NCBI RefSeq assembly: GCF_019061145.1
Contig: NZ_JAHQZS010000003.1
Location: 310,001 to 374,000 of the forward strand
DNA length: 64,000 nt
From: Anianabacter salinae
GTDB lineage: Bacteria; Pseudomonadota; Alphaproteobacteria; Rhodobacterales; Rhodobacteraceae
Direction: 5' to 3'
The number at the start of each line of letters is the position of its first letter. Position 1 is the first letter of the stretch. The notes under the pieces are model-generated. The model saw nothing but the letters and a program-made list of their open reading frames with translations, was not told where the DNA came from and did not search any database. Shown piece after piece: positions 51,203 to 60,008 of the stretch. Made by a program: the position numbers and the translations under genes.

Positions 51203-52126
51203 GTGGCGGAGAGGTCGAGCAGGACACTCCCGACCGTGGCGGTTTTGATGGGCGGGCCCTCGTCCGAACGAGAGGTGTCGCTGTCCACAGGGCGCGAATG
51301 CGCGACCGCCCTCCGGTCCGAGGGATACGAGGTGATCGAGGTCGATGCTGGCCCCGATCTCCCTGAACGCCTGCGCGCGCTGGCGCCCGATGTCGTCTTC
51401 AACGCATTGCACGGACGCTGGGGCGAGGATGGCTGCGTGCAGGGCATCCTCGAATGGATGAAGATCCCGTATACCCATTCCGGCGTTTTAGCCTCTGCGC
51501 TGGCGATGGACAAGGAACGGACCAAGGCCGCCTACCGCGCCGCCGGTCTGCCCGTGGTCGAAAGCCGTCTTGCCTGCAAGGCCGAGGTGATGGCGCGGCA
51601 CGTCTTGCCGCCGCCCTATGTCGTGAAACCCTACAACGAAGGCTCGTCCGTCGGCGTCTACCTGGTGCATGAGGCGGCGAACGCGCCGCCGCAGCTGTCC
51701 GAAGACATGCCCGAGATCGTCATGGTCGAACGCTTTGCGCCGGGGCGCGAGTTGACGACCACCGTGATGGGCGACGTTGCGATGACCGTGACCGATATCC
51801 TGACCGACGGCTGGTATGACTACGACGCGAAATACAAGCCCGGCGGCTCGCGGCATGTGCTGCCCGCCGAGGTGCCGCAGGACATCTTTGACGCCTGCCT
51901 CGACTACGCGCTGCGCGCGCACAAGGCGCTTGGCTGCCGGGGCATCAGCCGGACCGATTTCCGCTGGGATGCCGCCAAGGGGCTGGCGGGCCTGATCCTG
52001 CTGGAAACGAACACCCAGCCGGGGATGACGCCGACCTCGCTGACGCCCGAACAGGGGCAGCATGTCGGGATCAGTTTCGGCAAGCTGTGCGCCTGGCTGG
52101 TGGAGGATGCGTCATGCGACCGCTAA
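51203..52126 (+). CDS. ddl: D-alanine-D-alanine ligase
   Basis: 307 aa ATP-grasp ligase that makes the D-Ala-D-Ala dipeptide. VLMGGPSSEREVSLSTG at the N-terminus, FNALHGRWGEDGCVQGILEWMKIPYTHSGVLASALAMDK, VVKPYNEGSSVGV, and LLETNTQPGMT with metal-binding Glu/Asn. The GTG at 51203 follows CACGAGGCA and gives the usual length; the frame upstream to 51116 overlaps murB. Confidence 0.96.
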   Translation: MAERSSRTLPTVAVLMGGPSSEREVSLSTGRECATALRSEGYEVIEVDAGPDLPERLRALAPDVVFNALHGRWGEDGCVQGILEWMKIPYTHSGVLASALAMDKERTKAAYRAAGLPVVESRLACKAEVMARHVLPPPYVVKPYNEGSSVGVYLVHEAANAPPQLSEDMPEIVMVERFAPGRELTTTVMGDVAMTVTDILTDGWYDYDAKYKPGGSRHVLPAEVPQDIFDACLDYALRAHKALGCRGISRTDFRWDAAKGLAGLILLETNTQPGMTPTSLTPEQGQHVGISFGKLCAWLVEDASCDR

Positions 52127-52992
52127 GCGCACCCCGCCGCGATCCCGCGCCGTCGCGCCTGGCCTACCGGGCGCAGCGCATCTGGCTAACGCCGCTGTTC
52201 CGGTCACTGATCCGCACCGGGCTGCCGACGTTTCTGATCGTCTTCCTCGCCGCCAGCTACCTGTCCAATCCCGCCACCAAGGATTCGATCCACGACGTCA
52301 TCGAGAACGTGCGCCAGTCGGTCGCGGAACGTCCCGAGTTCAAGGTCGAGCGCATGGCGATCGACGGCGCGTCCGAGGAGTTGTCGCAGGACATCGCCGA
52401 GGTGACGAACATCGACTTTCCGATGTCCAGCTTCGACCTCGATCTGCCGGGTTTGCGCGAACGGGTCGCGACGCTGGATGCCGTCGCCGAGGTGCGCGTG
52501 CGCATCCGTTCGGGCGGCATCCTTCAGGTCGATGTGGTGGAGCGCAAGCCAAAGCTGGTCTGGCGCTCGCGCGAGATGCTCGAAACGATCGACGCGGAAG
52601 GCCGCCGCGTCGGCGCTCTGGCCAGCCGGATCGACCGGCCCGACCTGCCGCTGGTGGCGGGCGACGGTGCGGACGTCGCCGCCGCCGAGGCGCTGCGCGT
52701 CTACGCCGCCGCCGGTCCGCTGGCCCCGCGCATCCGCGGCCTGCTGCGGGTTGGGGAACGGCGCTGGGACGTCATCCTTGATGAAGACCAGCGCATCCTT
52801 CTGCCCGAGGCCGCACCGGTGCGCGCGCTGGAGCAGGTCATCGCCATCGACCAGGCGCAGGACATCTTTGCCCGCGCCATCGTGGCCATCGACATGCGCC
52901 TGCCGCATCGCCCGACGCTGCGGCTGACCGAACCCGCCCTTGAAGAGTTGCGGCACCTCAGGGCGCTTTCCGTTGGAGCCGAAGCCAGATGA
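52114..52992 (+). CDS. ftsQ: Cell division protein FtsQ
   Basis: 292 aa bitopic protein: cytoplasmic N-terminus, one membrane helix (about residues 32-52, LPTFLIVFLAASYL), periplasmic POTRA domain (FKVERMAIDGASEELSQDI) and beta domain (RVRIRSGGILQVDVVERKPKLVWR). Scaffold of the FtsQBL complex. The ATG at 52114 follows GGAGG; it overlaps the ddl end by 13 bp. Confidence 0.94.
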   Translation: MRPLSAPRRDPAPSRLAYRAQRIWLTPLFRSLIRTGLPTFLIVFLAASYLSNPATKDSIHDVIENVRQSVAERPEFKVERMAIDGASEELSQDIAEVTNIDFPMSSFDLDLPGLRERVATLDAVAEVRVRIRSGGILQVDVVERKPKLVWRSREMLETIDAEGRRVGALASRIDRPDLPLVAGDGADVAAAEALRVYAAAGPLAPRIRGLLRVGERRWDVILDEDQRILLPEAAPVRALEQVIAIDQAQDIFARAIVAIDMRLPHRPTLRLTEPALEELRHLRALSVGAEAR

Positions 52993-54323
52993 CCGACCTC
53001 TACCAGACCCAGCGGACGATGCGGAACATGCGCAAGGCCGCGATGCAGCGCGGGCTTGTGGCAATCCTTGATGTCGGCACGTCCAAGATCGCCTGCCTGA
53101 TCCTGCGCTTTGACGGGCCAGAGGTGTTCCGCGAGAGCGACGGCATCCGGTCCTTGGCGGGGCAGTCGTCGTTCCGGGTGATCGGTGCGGCGACGACCCG
53201 ATCTCGCGGGGTGCGCTATGGTGAGATCAGCGCGATGCAAGAGACAGAGCGCGCGATCCGCACCGCCGTGCAGGCCGCGCAGAAGATGGCGAATGTTCGC
53301 GTCGATCATGTGATCGCCTGTTTCGCGGGGGGCAATCCGCGCAGCTATGGGCTGGCGGGCGAGATCGACCTGCAGGACGGTATCGTTCAGGATCAGGACG
53401 TGGGCCGCGTGCTGTCGGCCTGCGAGATGCCCGACTACGGCGACGAGCGCGAGGTGTTGCACGCCCAGCCGGTGAACTTTGCGCTCGATCACCGCTCGGG
53501 GCTGGACGATCCACGCGGGCAGGTCGGGGGGCGGCTGGCCTGCGACATGCATATGCTGACGGTGGACACCACCGCGATCCAGCATCTGCTCTACTGCATC
53601 AAACGGTGCGATCTGGAACTCGCCGGGATCGCATCCTCGGCCTATGTCGCGGGCATCGCCAGCCTCGTCGAGGACGAGCAGGAACTGGGCGCGGCCTGCA
53701 TCGACATGGGCGGCGGCGCGACGGGCCTGTCGATCTTCATCAAGAAGCACATGATCTACGCCGACTCTGTGCGGATGGGCGGGGATCACGTCACGTCCGA
53801 CATCTCGAAGGGCTTGCAGGTGCCTCTGGCGACGGCCGAGCGGATCAAGACCTTTTACGGCGGCGTCGTCGCCACCGGGATGGACGACCGCGAGATCATC
53901 GAGGTCGGCGGCGAGACCGGCGACTGGGAGCGGGACCGCCGCACCGTCACCCGGTCCGAGCTGATCGGGATCATGCGCCCGCGTGTCGAGGAAATCCTGG
54001 AAGAGGTGCGCGCCCGGCTGGATGCAGCCGGGTTCGAGCACCTGCCAAGCCAGCAGATCGTATTGACCGGCGGTGCCAGCCTGATCCCCGGGCTGGACGG
54101 ACTTGCGCCAAAAATCCTGGGTCAGAGGGTCCGTATCGGCCGCCCCATGCGGGTTCAGGGCCTGCCCCAAGCCGCCACCGGCGCCGCCTTTGCAGGGGCT
54201 GTTGGCCTGACGCTGTTCGCCGCGCATCCGCAGGATGAATGGTGGGATTTCGAAGTGCCGTCAGACCGTTACCCGGCGCGGTCCCTGAAACGCGCGATCC
54301 GGTGGTTCCGCGACAACTGGTAG
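52989..54323 (+). CDS. ftsA: Cell division protein FtsA
   Basis: 444 aa actin-like ATPase that tethers FtsZ to the membrane. VAILDVGTSKIACLI (phosphate 1), IDMGGGATGLSIF (phosphate 2), LTGGASLIPGLDGLA (adenosine), and a C-terminal amphipathic helix (SLKRAIRWFRDNW) as the membrane anchor. ATGA overlap with ftsQ. Confidence 0.96.
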   Translation: MTDLYQTQRTMRNMRKAAMQRGLVAILDVGTSKIACLILRFDGPEVFRESDGIRSLAGQSSFRVIGAATTRSRGVRYGEISAMQETERAIRTAVQAAQKMANVRVDHVIACFAGGNPRSYGLAGEIDLQDGIVQDQDVGRVLSACEMPDYGDEREVLHAQPVNFALDHRSGLDDPRGQVGGRLACDMHMLTVDTTAIQHLLYCIKRCDLELAGIASSAYVAGIASLVEDEQELGAACIDMGGGATGLSIFIKKHMIYADSVRMGGDHVTSDISKGLQVPLATAERIKTFYGGVVATGMDDREIIEVGGETGDWERDRRTVTRSELIGIMRPRVEEILEEVRARLDAAGFEHLPSQQIVLTGGASLIPGLDGLAPKILGQRVRIGRPMRVQGLPQAATGAAFAGAVGLTLFAAHPQDEWWDFEVPSDRYPARSLKRAIRWFRDNW

Positions 54324-54373
54324 GCCCCACATCTATGCAAACCGGCGAAATCCCGCGTAAGACCAAGGAAAGT

Positions 54374-54390
54374 GCCACATATTTTGTGGC
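54374..54390. promoter_or_regulatory. Perfect palindrome between ftsA and ftsZ
   Basis: GCCACA-TATTT-TGTGGC in the 175-bp ftsA-ftsZ gap. Either an operator controlling ftsZ or a small hairpin ending ftsA transcription; no T-run follows. Confidence 0.4.
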
Positions 54391-54498
54391 GAAATCGTGA
54401 TTTAGGCGTGACGTGAGTCGCAAGTCGCGGTAGTGTATTTGCAAAGCAGGCAGTGAACGGTCCGAAGTGGCCGGAAAAAACAGAGCAGGCGGACGATC

Positions 54499-56196
54499 AT
54501 GACACTGAATCTCAGGATGCCCGAGCGGGAAGAGCTCAAGCCGCGGATCACCGTGTTCGGTGTCGGTGGTGCAGGCGGGAACGCCGTCAACAACATGATC
54601 CAGAAGGAACTGGACGGGGTCGACTTTGTCGTCGCCAACACCGACGCGCAGGCGCTGCAGCAATCGCTTGCCCCGTCGCGCATCCAGATCGGCGTGAAAG
54701 TCACCGAAGGGCTTGGCGCAGGCGCGCGCCCCTCGGTCGGCGCCGCTGCCGCTGAGGAAACGATCGAAGAGATCGTCGACCACCTTGCGGGCGCACACAT
54801 GTGCTTCATCACGGCGGGCATGGGCGGGGGCACCGGCACCGGCGCCGCGCCGATCATCGCGCAGGCCGCCCGCGAATTGGGTGTGCTGACCGTCGGCGTC
54901 GTGACCAAACCCTTCCAGTTCGAGGGCGCGAAGCGGATGCGCCAGGCCGAGGAAGGCGTCGAGGCGCTGCAAAAGATGGTCGACACGCTGATCATCATTC
55001 CGAACCAGAACCTGTTTCGCCTTGCCAACGAGAAGACGACCTTCACCGAGGCGTTTTCGATGGCGGACGATGTGCTCTACCAGGGCGTCAAGGGCGTCAC
55101 CGACCTGATGGTGCGGCCCGGCCTCATCAATCTCGACTTTGCCGACGTGCGCGCGGTGATGGACGAGATGGGCAAGGCGATGATGGGCACCGGCGAGGCC
55201 GAGGGCGAGGATCGTGCGATCCAGGCCGCAGAGAAGGCCATCGCGAACCCGCTGCTGGACGAGATCAGCCTGCGCGGCGCGCGCGGCGTTCTTATCAACA
55301 TCACCGGCGGCCACGACCTGACCCTGTTCGAACTCGACGAGGCGGCCAACCGCATCCGCGAGGAGGTCGACCCCGAGGCGAACATCATCGTCGGCTCGAC
55401 CCTCGATGTGTCGATGGAAGGCGTGATGCGCGTCAGCGTCGTTGCCACCGGCATCGACGCGTCGGACATGAGCCTTGAGGTTCCCGTTCCGCGTCGCCGC
55501 CTGGCCGAGCCGCTGCAACCGACCGAAGTGGTCGAAGAGCGGATCGAGGCCGCGCAGGTCCACCACGAAGAGCCGCGCCAGCCCGCCTACCGCGAGCCGG
55601 TGCAGCAAGAGCGCGCCTACCACGAGCCGCAATTCACCGAGCCGGCGGAAGAGCCGTCGCTGTTCGACAGCTACCGCGCGCCTGATCCGGTGCGGGAGAC
55701 CGCGTCCTACCGCGACGCGCCGCAGGATCTGCCGCCGCCGGTCTATCGCCCGGCGCCCGAATCCCGGGTAGAGCATCACCGCGAGGACAGTTTCCCTGCG
55801 GATCGCTATGACGACCGCTACGACGAGATCCCGCGCGAAGAGCCGCGCGCTGCGTTCGTCGCGCCCAAGGCCGGAACGCCGACCCCCGAGGCGCTTGCCC
55901 GGCTGCAGGCCGCCGTTCAGAAAACGCCGCGCCGTCCGGGCCGCCCCGAACGCGCCGCCGCACCCGAGCCGCAGGCCGACAAGCCGCGCTTCGGCATCAA
56001 TTCGCTGATCGGCCGGATGACGGGCGGGCAGGCAGAGGCGCATGCCGAACGTCCCGCACCGCGCGCCGAACAGCCGCAGATGCGCAGGGCCGCGCCGCAG
56101 CAGCCGCAGACGCAATATTATGACGACGAGGGCGAGAACGATCCCGAACAGGACCGGATCGAGATTCCCGCCTTCCTGCGCCGTCAGGCCAACTGA
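54499..56196 (+). CDS. ftsZ: Cell division protein FtsZ
   Basis: 565 aa tubulin-like GTPase that forms the Z ring. [13 protein letters not shown], the tubulin signature GMGGGTGTG (106-114), and the T7 loop [16 protein letters not shown] long, charged linker rich in Glu, Pro and Arg (about residues 330-545) precedes the conserved C-terminal peptide [13 protein letters not shown] that binds FtsA. Such a long linker is normal in alphaproteobacteria. A gap of 175 bp suggests its own promoter. A terminator follows. Confidence 0.98.
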   Translation: MTLNLRMPEREELKPRITVFGVGGAGGNAVNNMIQKELDGVDFVVANTDAQALQQSLAPSRIQIGVKVTEGLGAGARPSVGAAAAEETIEEIVDHLAGAHMCFITAGMGGGTGTGAAPIIAQAARELGVLTVGVVTKPFQFEGAKRMRQAEEGVEALQKMVDTLIIIPNQNLFRLANEKTTFTEAFSMADDVLYQGVKGVTDLMVRPGLINLDFADVRAVMDEMGKAMMGTGEAEGEDRAIQAAEKAIANPLLDEISLRGARGVLINITGGHDLTLFELDEAANRIREEVDPEANIIVGSTLDVSMEGVMRVSVVATGIDASDMSLEVPVPRRRLAEPLQPTEVVEERIEAAQVHHEEPRQPAYREPVQQERAYHEPQFTEPAEEPSLFDSYRAPDPVRETASYRDAPQDLPPPVYRPAPESRVEHHREDSFPADRYDDRYDEIPREEPRAAFVAPKAGTPTPEALARLQAAVQKTPRRPGRPERAAAPEPQADKPRFGINSLIGRMTGGQAEAHAERPAPRAEQPQMRRAAPQQPQTQYYDDEGENDPEQDRIEIPAFLRRQAN

Positions 56197-56223
56197 TCCA
56201 GGCACACCATCTGGACGATCCTG

Positions 56224-56249
56224 AAAGGCCCGCGTTTTCGCGGGCTTTT
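56224..56249 (+). terminator. Rho-independent terminator after ftsZ
   Basis: GCCCGCG-TTTT-CGCGGGC flanked by AAAG and TTTT. Ends the division operon before lpxC. Confidence 0.85.
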
Positions 56250-56429
56250 CCATGTCTTATCAGGCCTTAGCGCGGCGATCCTGCCACAGTCGGCAATTTC
56301 CCGCCCATGCTTGGCAGGGGGAACATGCAAGATTGCAAATGGTTACGCTAATGAGCATTTAATCCTCTTCAACGGTGCGGGCTGGGGAGTTGGGCACCGG
56401 CGCGGGGGAAACCCGCAAAGGGGACAGGT

Positions 56430-57359
56430 TTGCAGACAACGATCAAATCTCCGATCAGCTTCAAGGGGATCGGGCTTCACTCTGGCAAGCAGGTGCGCGC
56501 GACGATCCGTCCGGCGCCCGCCGAGCAGGGAATCTGGTTCCGCCGCACCGATGTCAGCACCGCCGACAGTTATGTCGCTGCGCGCTGGGATGCGGTCGAG
56601 CAGACCGAACGCTGCACCCGCGTGGCGAACGCCGACGGCGTGACCGTTTCCACGATCGAGCACATCATGGCCGCGATTGCCGGATGCGGCGTTCATAACG
56701 CCGTGATCGAGATCGATGGGCCGGAACTGCCGATCCTCGATGGATCTGCCGCGCCCTTCGTGCAGGGCATCGTGTCGCGCGGGCTGCGCAAGCTGGGCGC
56801 GCCAGTGCGAATCCTGCGCATCACCGATACCGTCGAGGTCCGGCAGGGCGACGCCTTTGCGCGTCTGGAACCCGCCGAAGGCTTCGAGATCGAATTCCAG
56901 ATCGACTTTCCCGATGCAGTGATCGGCAAGCAGCACAAGCGTCTGGACATGGCGAATGGCGCCTTCGTGCGCGAACTGTGCGATTGCCGCACCTTCGGGC
57001 GCCTGTCGGATGTCGAGATGCTGCGCGCCAACGGGCTTGCCCTTGGCGGATCGCTGGACAACGCGCTGGTCGTCGATGGCGGGCGGGTGCTGAACCCCGG
57101 CGGGATGCGCCACAAGGACGAGCCGGTGCGCCACAAGATGCTGGACGCGCTGGGCGACATCGCGTTGGCCGGGGCGCCGATCCTGGGGCTCTACACCGGC
57201 TACAAGGCTGGCCATGCGCTGTCCAACAAGCTGCTGCACGCGCTGTTCGCCACCCACGGGGCAACCCGCATGGAAGACGTGTCGGACACGCTGGCGCGGC
57301 GGCTTCCGGGCATGGGGGTCAAGCCGACGGACGTTCCGGTTCTCGCCCGCGCGGCGTAA
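56430..57359 (+). CDS. lpxC: UDP-3-O-acyl-N-acetylglucosamine deacetylase LpxC
   Basis: 309 aa zinc deacetylase, committed step of lipid A synthesis. GIGLHSG near residue 14, zinc ligand His78 in TIEHIMAA, then HKMLDALGD with the other His/Asp ligands and HALFATHG with the catalytic His. TTG start at 56430 (no ATG fits), with AAAGGGGACAGG upstream. The weak start codon may help keep LpxC low. The usual ftsZ-lpxC order. Confidence 0.96.
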   Translation: MQTTIKSPISFKGIGLHSGKQVRATIRPAPAEQGIWFRRTDVSTADSYVAARWDAVEQTERCTRVANADGVTVSTIEHIMAAIAGCGVHNAVIEIDGPELPILDGSAAPFVQGIVSRGLRKLGAPVRILRITDTVEVRQGDAFARLEPAEGFEIEFQIDFPDAVIGKQHKRLDMANGAFVRELCDCRTFGRLSDVEMLRANGLALGGSLDNALVVDGGRVLNPGGMRHKDEPVRHKMLDALGDIALAGAPILGLYTGYKAGHALSNKLLHALFATHGATRMEDVSDTLARRLPGMGVKPTDVPVLARAA

Positions 57360-57467
57360 GCGACCGATCACGTCGTTGGGGCTTTTTGCCGGACGTTCTT
57401 TCGTGCTAGATCAACGACCAAGGCGGCAGCCGCTTCTGGGCTGCCGAAGAGGATGGGGGCCGCACGG

Positions 57468-58316
57468 ATGACGGTTGAGATTTCCCGCACCAAGATCAGG
57501 GGCGCCGCGACAGCGAGCCTCGTTCTGCTGCTGGCAGCTTGCGGTGGCGGAGGCGACAACGCACCCGACGTGGAAAAGCTGTCCGCCGAACAGATCTACG
57601 AGCTGGGCGAATACGAGCTTGAGGGCCGCGACGACCCCGAGGACGCGGCGCAGTATTTCGCCGAGGTCGAGCGGCTGTATCCGTATTCCGAACTCGCCAA
57701 GCGCGCGCTCATCATGCAGGCCTTCGCCTATCACGAAGACAAGAACTACGAGGCCAGCCGCAGCGCGGCGCAGCGCTACATCGACTTTTATCCGGCGGAT
57801 GAAGATGCGGCCTATGCGCAGTATCTTCTGGCGCTCAGCTATTACGACCAGGTCGATGACGTGGGCCGCGACCAGGGCGTGACCTTTCAGGCGCTGCAGG
57901 CCTTGCGCACCGTGATCGAGCGCTATCCCGACAGCCCCTATGCCAAGTCCGCCGTGCTGAAGTTCGACCTGGCCTTCGACCATCTCGCGGCGAAGGAAAT
58001 GGAGATCGGGCGCTACTATCTCAAGCGCCAGCATTACACGTCTGGCATCAGCCGATTCCGCGTCGTGGTCGAGGAATTCCAGACCACCACCCACACGCCC
58101 GAGGCGCTGTATCGCCTGATCGAGGCGTATCTGTCGCTGGGCCTGACGAACGAGGCACAGACGGCGGGCGCGATCCTGGGCTACAACTTCCAGTCGTCGG
58201 AGTGGTACGAGGACGGCTTTGCGCTTCTGACCGGGCGCGGCTTGCGGGCCGAGGTTGCGGGCGACAGCTGGCTGCGGGCAGTGTATCGCCAGACAGTGCG
58301 CGGCCAGTGGCTTTGA
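57468..58316 (+). CDS. bamD: Outer membrane assembly lipoprotein BamD
   Basis: 282 aa, formerly ComL/YfiO. Lipobox LLAACGG in the signal peptide, then TPR-like repeats (AEQIYELGEYELEG, YFAEVERLYPYSELAKRALIMQAFAYHE, RYIDFYPADEDAAYAQYLLALSYY). Part of the BAM complex that inserts beta-barrels. Start at 57468 preferred (GGGG about 10 nt upstream); the ATG at 57453 is five codons earlier. Confidence 0.94.
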   Translation: MTVEISRTKIRGAATASLVLLLAACGGGGDNAPDVEKLSAEQIYELGEYELEGRDDPEDAAQYFAEVERLYPYSELAKRALIMQAFAYHEDKNYEASRSAAQRYIDFYPADEDAAYAQYLLALSYYDQVDDVGRDQGVTFQALQALRTVIERYPDSPYAKSAVLKFDLAFDHLAAKEMEIGRYYLKRQHYTSGISRFRVVVEEFQTTTHTPEALYRLIEAYLSLGLTNEAQTAGAILGYNFQSSEWYEDGFALLTGRGLRAEVAGDSWLRAVYRQTVRGQWL

Positions 58317-58319
58317 TGG

Positions 58320-58338
58320 GGTGCGCACGGCGCGCACC
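58320..58338 (+). terminator. Small hairpin between bamD and recN
   Basis: GGTGCGC-ACGGC-GCGCACC in the 39-bp gap. No T-run; it may be an attenuator or processing site rather than a full terminator. Confidence 0.4.
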
Positions 58339-58355
58339 TGATGTAGATCACGGGC

Positions 58356-60008
58356 ATGCTGCGCACGCTTGAAATCCGCGACATGTTGATTATCGACCGG
58401 CTGGAGCTTGAGTTCCGGCCGGGCCTCAACGTGCTGACCGGTGAGACCGGGGCGGGCAAGTCCATCCTGCTTGATTCGCTGGGCTTCGTGCTGGGTTGGC
58501 GCGGCCGCGCCGAACTGGTCCGCGCGGGCGCCGAGCAGGGCGAGGTGACGGCGGTCTTCGCGCTGACCCCCGGCCATGCCGCACATGAGGTGCTGGCCGA
58601 GGCGGGCCTGCCTGATGAGGGTGACGAGGTGATCCTGCGCCGCATCAACACCCCCGACGGGCGCAAGACCGCCTGGGTCAACGACCGCCGCACCACCGGC
58701 GAGGTGCTGCGGCAACTGTCCGACGTTCTGGTGGAACTGCACGGCCAGCAGGACGACCGGGGCCTTTTGAACCCGCGCGGGCACCGCACGCTTCTGGACG
58801 ACTACGCAGGCACGGCGGACATGCTGGCCGAGGTACGCGGCGCCTGGCGCGACCTGTCGGCTGCGCGCAAGCGCTTGTCCGAGGCCGAGGCGGCGCTGGA
58901 CAAGCTGCGCGCCGACGAGGACTTCCTGCGCCACGCGGTCGCGGAACTCGACAAGCTGGCGCCCGAGCCGGGCGAGGAAGAGGCGCTGGATGCCAAGCGC
59001 CGCATGATGCAGTCGGCCGAGAAGATCGGCGAGGACATCGCGCGCGCCCACGCCGCCCTTGGCAGCGAGGGCGCCGAGGCGATGTTGACCGACGCGGTGC
59101 GCTGGCTGGAAGGCGTGGCGGAACATGCAGGCGGCAGGCTGGACGCCCCCATCGCCGCGCTGGGACGCGCGATCGAGGAACTGGCCAACGCTGAGCAAGG
59201 CGTGTCGGACACCATAGGCGCGCTGGACTTCAACCCTGCGGATCTGGAAGCTGCCGAGGAACGCCTGTTTGCCATCCGCGGCCTGTCGCGCAAGCACGGC
59301 GTTATGCCCGACGATCTGCCCGCCTTCGCCGACGAGTTGCGCGGCCGCCTGTCCCGCGTGGACGGCGGCGAGGGCAACCTGCGCGATCTTTCGCGCGCTG
59401 TGGGAGAAGCCGAGGTGCGCTATGGCGCGGCGGCGGGCGCCCTGTCGGACGCGCGGCGCGTGGCCGCTGGCAGCCTCGATGGCGCGATGGCCGAGGAACT
59501 GGCGCCGCTCAAGATGGAGCGCGCGGTGTTCCGCACGGTGATCGAACCCGCCGATCCAGGCCCCGACGGGCAGGACGCGGTCGCCTTCACCGTCGCGACG
59601 AACCCCGGCGCACCCGCTGGCCCGCTCAACAAGATCGCGTCCGGGGGCGAGCTGTCGCGCTTCCTTCTGGCGCTCAAAGTCTGCCTGACGGAAGGCACCA
59701 GCGGCCTGACGATGATCTTCGACGAAATTGACCGCGGCGTCGGCGGCGCGACGGCGGATGCCGTGGGGCGGCGCCTGCAAGGGCTGGCGGACAAGGGGCA
59801 GGTGCTGGTCGTCACTCACTCGCCGCAGGTCGCCGCGCGCGGGGCGCATCACTGGCGCGTCGAAAAGCGCGTGCAGGGCGACGTGACCACCTCGACTGTG
59901 ACGCCGCTGGGCGCAGGCGAGCGCGTGGACGAGATCGCGCGCATGGTCGCGGGCGACACCGTCACCGACGAGGCACGCGGCGCCGCGCGGGCGCTGCTGG
60001 CCGGTTAG
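58356..60008 (+). CDS. recN: DNA repair protein RecN
   Basis: 550 aa SMC-like ATPase for double-strand break repair. Walker A GETGAGKS near residue 31, coiled-coil arms (about 150-370, e.g. LSEAEAALDKLRADEDFLRHAV), signature GGELSRFLLALK and Walker B MIFDEIDRGVGG, then VTHSPQVAA. No GTTC-N7-GTTC SOS box is visible in the short upstream gap. Overlaps the convergent protease gene by 4 bp. ligA, its common neighbour, is absent here. Confidence 0.96.
   Translation: MLRTLEIRDMLIIDRLELEFRPGLNVLTGETGAGKSILLDSLGFVLGWRGRAELVRAGAEQGEVTAVFALTPGHAAHEVLAEAGLPDEGDEVILRRINTPDGRKTAWVNDRRTTGEVLRQLSDVLVELHGQQDDRGLLNPRGHRTLLDDYAGTADMLAEVRGAWRDLSAARKRLSEAEAALDKLRADEDFLRHAVAELDKLAPEPGEEEALDAKRRMMQSAEKIGEDIARAHAALGSEGAEAMLTDAVRWLEGVAEHAGGRLDAPIAALGRAIEELANAEQGVSDTIGALDFNPADLEAAEERLFAIRGLSRKHGVMPDDLPAFADELRGRLSRVDGGEGNLRDLSRAVGEAEVRYGAAAGALSDARRVAAGSLDGAMAEELAPLKMERAVFRTVIEPADPGPDGQDAVAFTVATNPGAPAGPLNKIASGGELSRFLLALKVCLTEGTSGLTMIFDEIDRGVGGATADAVGRRLQGLADKGQVLVVTHSPQVAARGAHHWRVEKRVQGDVTTSTVTPLGAGERVDEIARMVAGDTVTDEARGAARALLAG

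Noticed and set aside
55500-56150. FtsZ linker as a separate low-complexity or foreign insertion
   Set aside because: The Glu/Pro/Arg-rich linker is in frame and ends in the normal C-terminal peptide; long linkers are usual in alphaproteobacterial FtsZ.
53971-56253. 760-codon antisense frame over ftsA and ftsZ
   Set aside because: Shadow of strongly biased ftsZ codons, crossing the ftsZ promoter and terminator.
58317-58355. SOS box for recN
   Set aside because: No GTTC-N7-GTTC or GAAC-N7-GAAC in the short bamD-recN gap or the end of bamD; recN may be read from upstream.
57411-59852. 813-codon antisense frame over bamD and recN
   Set aside because: Shadow frame with low-complexity composition crossing two genes.
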